A DNA stretch of 6,639 nucleotides from contig JAFLJW010000418.1 in the NCBI GenBank assembly GCA_022712815.1, positions 1 to 6,639 of the forward strand, in the 5' to 3' direction. The notes under the pieces were generated by a model. The model did not search any database. It saw only the letters and a list, made by a program, of their open reading frames with translations, and had not been told where the DNA came from. The DNA is from Pseudodesulfovibrio sp. (GTDB taxonomy: Bacteria > Desulfobacterota > Desulfovibrionia > Desulfovibrionales > Desulfovibrionaceae). A program made the translations under genes and the position numbers. Of the stretch, positions 6,099-6,639 are shown in pieces. Each line of letters starts with the position of its first letter. Position 1 is the first letter of the stretch.

Positions 6099-6368
6099 AT
6101 GACCCCCGAATTTGTCGTTGGATTCGCTCGTCAAGCTATTGAAATAACATTGATTATAGCTTTGCCCATGCTCGGTATCGGCATGGTGGTGGGTATCTTC
6201 ATTTCAATCTTGCAAGCCGCCACCCAGATTCAGGAAATGACCCTGACCATGGTCCCCAAGATCGTCGCCATATTTATAGCTTTGCTCATCGCATTCCCAT
6301 GGATCATGGACAAGATGATGTCATATACGACAAATCTTTTCCTGAACCTTCCCAGCTATATAAAATAG
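6099..6368 (+). CDS. fliQ: Flagellar type III export gate protein FliQ
   Basis: An 89-residue protein of the normal family length with two membrane helices (about 14-38 and 51-71) joined by the conserved loop LQAATQIQEMTLTMVPKI (38-55). In known structures four FliQ subunits wrap around the FliP-FliR core, and this loop forms a constriction at the inner end of the channel. A weak purine stretch (CGAGAGCG, 6089-6096) precedes the ATG. The start codon overlaps, as ATGA, the stop of a 30-codon open frame in the fliP-fliQ gap. fliR, normally next, is absent: the sequence after fliQ is non-coding and then encodes an unrelated N-terminus. Confidence 0.97.
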   Translation: MTPEFVVGFARQAIEITLIIALPMLGIGMVVGIFISILQAATQIQEMTLTMVPKIVAIFIALLIAFPWIMDKMMSYTTNLFLNLPSYIK

Positions 6369-6415
6369 TATTCCCGAAATCTGTTTTTTGGCTTGCGCTG
6401 TCGCTTGTCCTGCCA

Positions 6416-6442
6416 CCTGAAAACCAGCCATGCTTTTTCAGG
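6416..6442 (+). terminator. Stem-loop after fliQ, possible terminator
   Basis: CCTGAAAA (6416-6423) pairs perfectly with TTTTCAGG (6435-6442) over 8 bp with an 11-nt loop. It lies 47 nt after the fliQ stop. The following sequence is only moderately T-rich (GTTTCTATTTG), so it is a poor intrinsic terminator but well placed to end the fliNOPQ transcript. Confidence 0.4.
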
Positions 6443-6563
6443 GCCTGTCGTTTCTATTTGTCATTGACACGAGGCACAATAGATTGATGACATCCCAGCC
6501 AAAACATCTTAGATTCCTCGTATGGCGGAAATGCCACGCATCACAAACACACACGAGCATTCA

Positions 6564-6639
6564 ATGAAAAAGACCGATACTTCCAAAATCAAGGGACTTG
6601 CCGCCGCCAGACTGCGGGCTTCTCTGGACCCGGCAAAGG
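6564..6639 (+). CDS. 5' end of an unrecognised protein, cut by the window edge
   Basis: An open frame runs from ATG 6564 to the window end, giving 25 full codons that start MKKTDTSKIKGLAAARLRAS. The N-terminus is basic (five Lys and two Arg in the first 18 residues), with no signal peptide visible. I do not recognise the family and it does not resemble FliR or FlhB. In-frame ATGs at 6522 and 6531 would add 14 or 11 residues; neither has a well-spaced ribosome binding site. GAG at 6555-6557 is the only weak site, 6 nt before ATG 6564. The frame is closed upstream by TAG at 6510. Direction is the same as the flagellar genes, but a stem-loop and 195 nt separate it from fliQ. Confidence 0.55.
   Translation, partial: MKKTDTSKIKGLAAARLRASLDPAK

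Noticed and set aside
6299..6487. 62-codon open frame overlapping the end of fliQ
   Set aside because: It begins inside fliQ in another frame, has no ribosome binding site and shows no family motif; it spans the likely terminator hairpin.

Overview
This window holds a flagellar motor and export-gate locus, about 6.6 kb long, read almost entirely on the + strand. The gene set and order are yggS-type PLP-binding protein, motA, motB, a second motB-like gene, fliL, fliN, fliO, fliP and fliQ. The protein sequences suggest a Gram-negative deltaproteobacterium, most like Desulfovibrio or a relative (Desulfovibrionaceae). That placement is inference from protein style, moderate GC content and gene order. 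No rRNA or other marker is present to prove it.

Layout. Bases 1-89 carry the 5' end of an unrecognised minus-strand gene. Bases 90-435 are an AT-rich divergent intergenic region. It ends in a strong match to a sigma-28 (FliA) flagellar promoter, TAAACTAA-N11-GCCGATAA, with a perfect -10 element. Downstream of it, yggS, motA, motB and the second motB-like gene lie close together (gaps of 18, 35 and 2 nt) and look like one transcript. A 182-nt gap with inverted repeats then precedes fliL. A weak terminator-like hairpin with an 8-T run follows fliL. fliN, fliO and fliP overlap (8 and 11 nt), and fliQ follows after 93 nt. The window closes with 195 nt of mostly non-coding DNA and the first codons of another unrecognised gene.

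How the genes fit together. MotA and the MotB-type proteins form the stator: MotA supplies the cytoplasmic torque loop and MotB the channel Asp and peptidoglycan anchor. FliL is the stator-associated membrane protein. FliN is part of the C-ring switch. FliP and FliQ form the core of the flagellar type III export gate, and FliO helps assemble FliP. MotA carries the Thr residues typical of sodium-type stators (PomA/MotP).

Main points of interest: a PLP-homeostasis gene placed first behind a FliA-type promoter in a stator operon; one motA followed by two different motB-type genes, both with the channel Asp; a duplicated EWA-type motif in the FliN N-terminus; and the absence of fliM and fliR from their usual places next to fliL/fliN and fliQ. 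I saw no mobile elements, CRISPR arrays, tRNAs or rRNAs. Overall this is mainly a well-known system with some unusual arrangement, not a new one.
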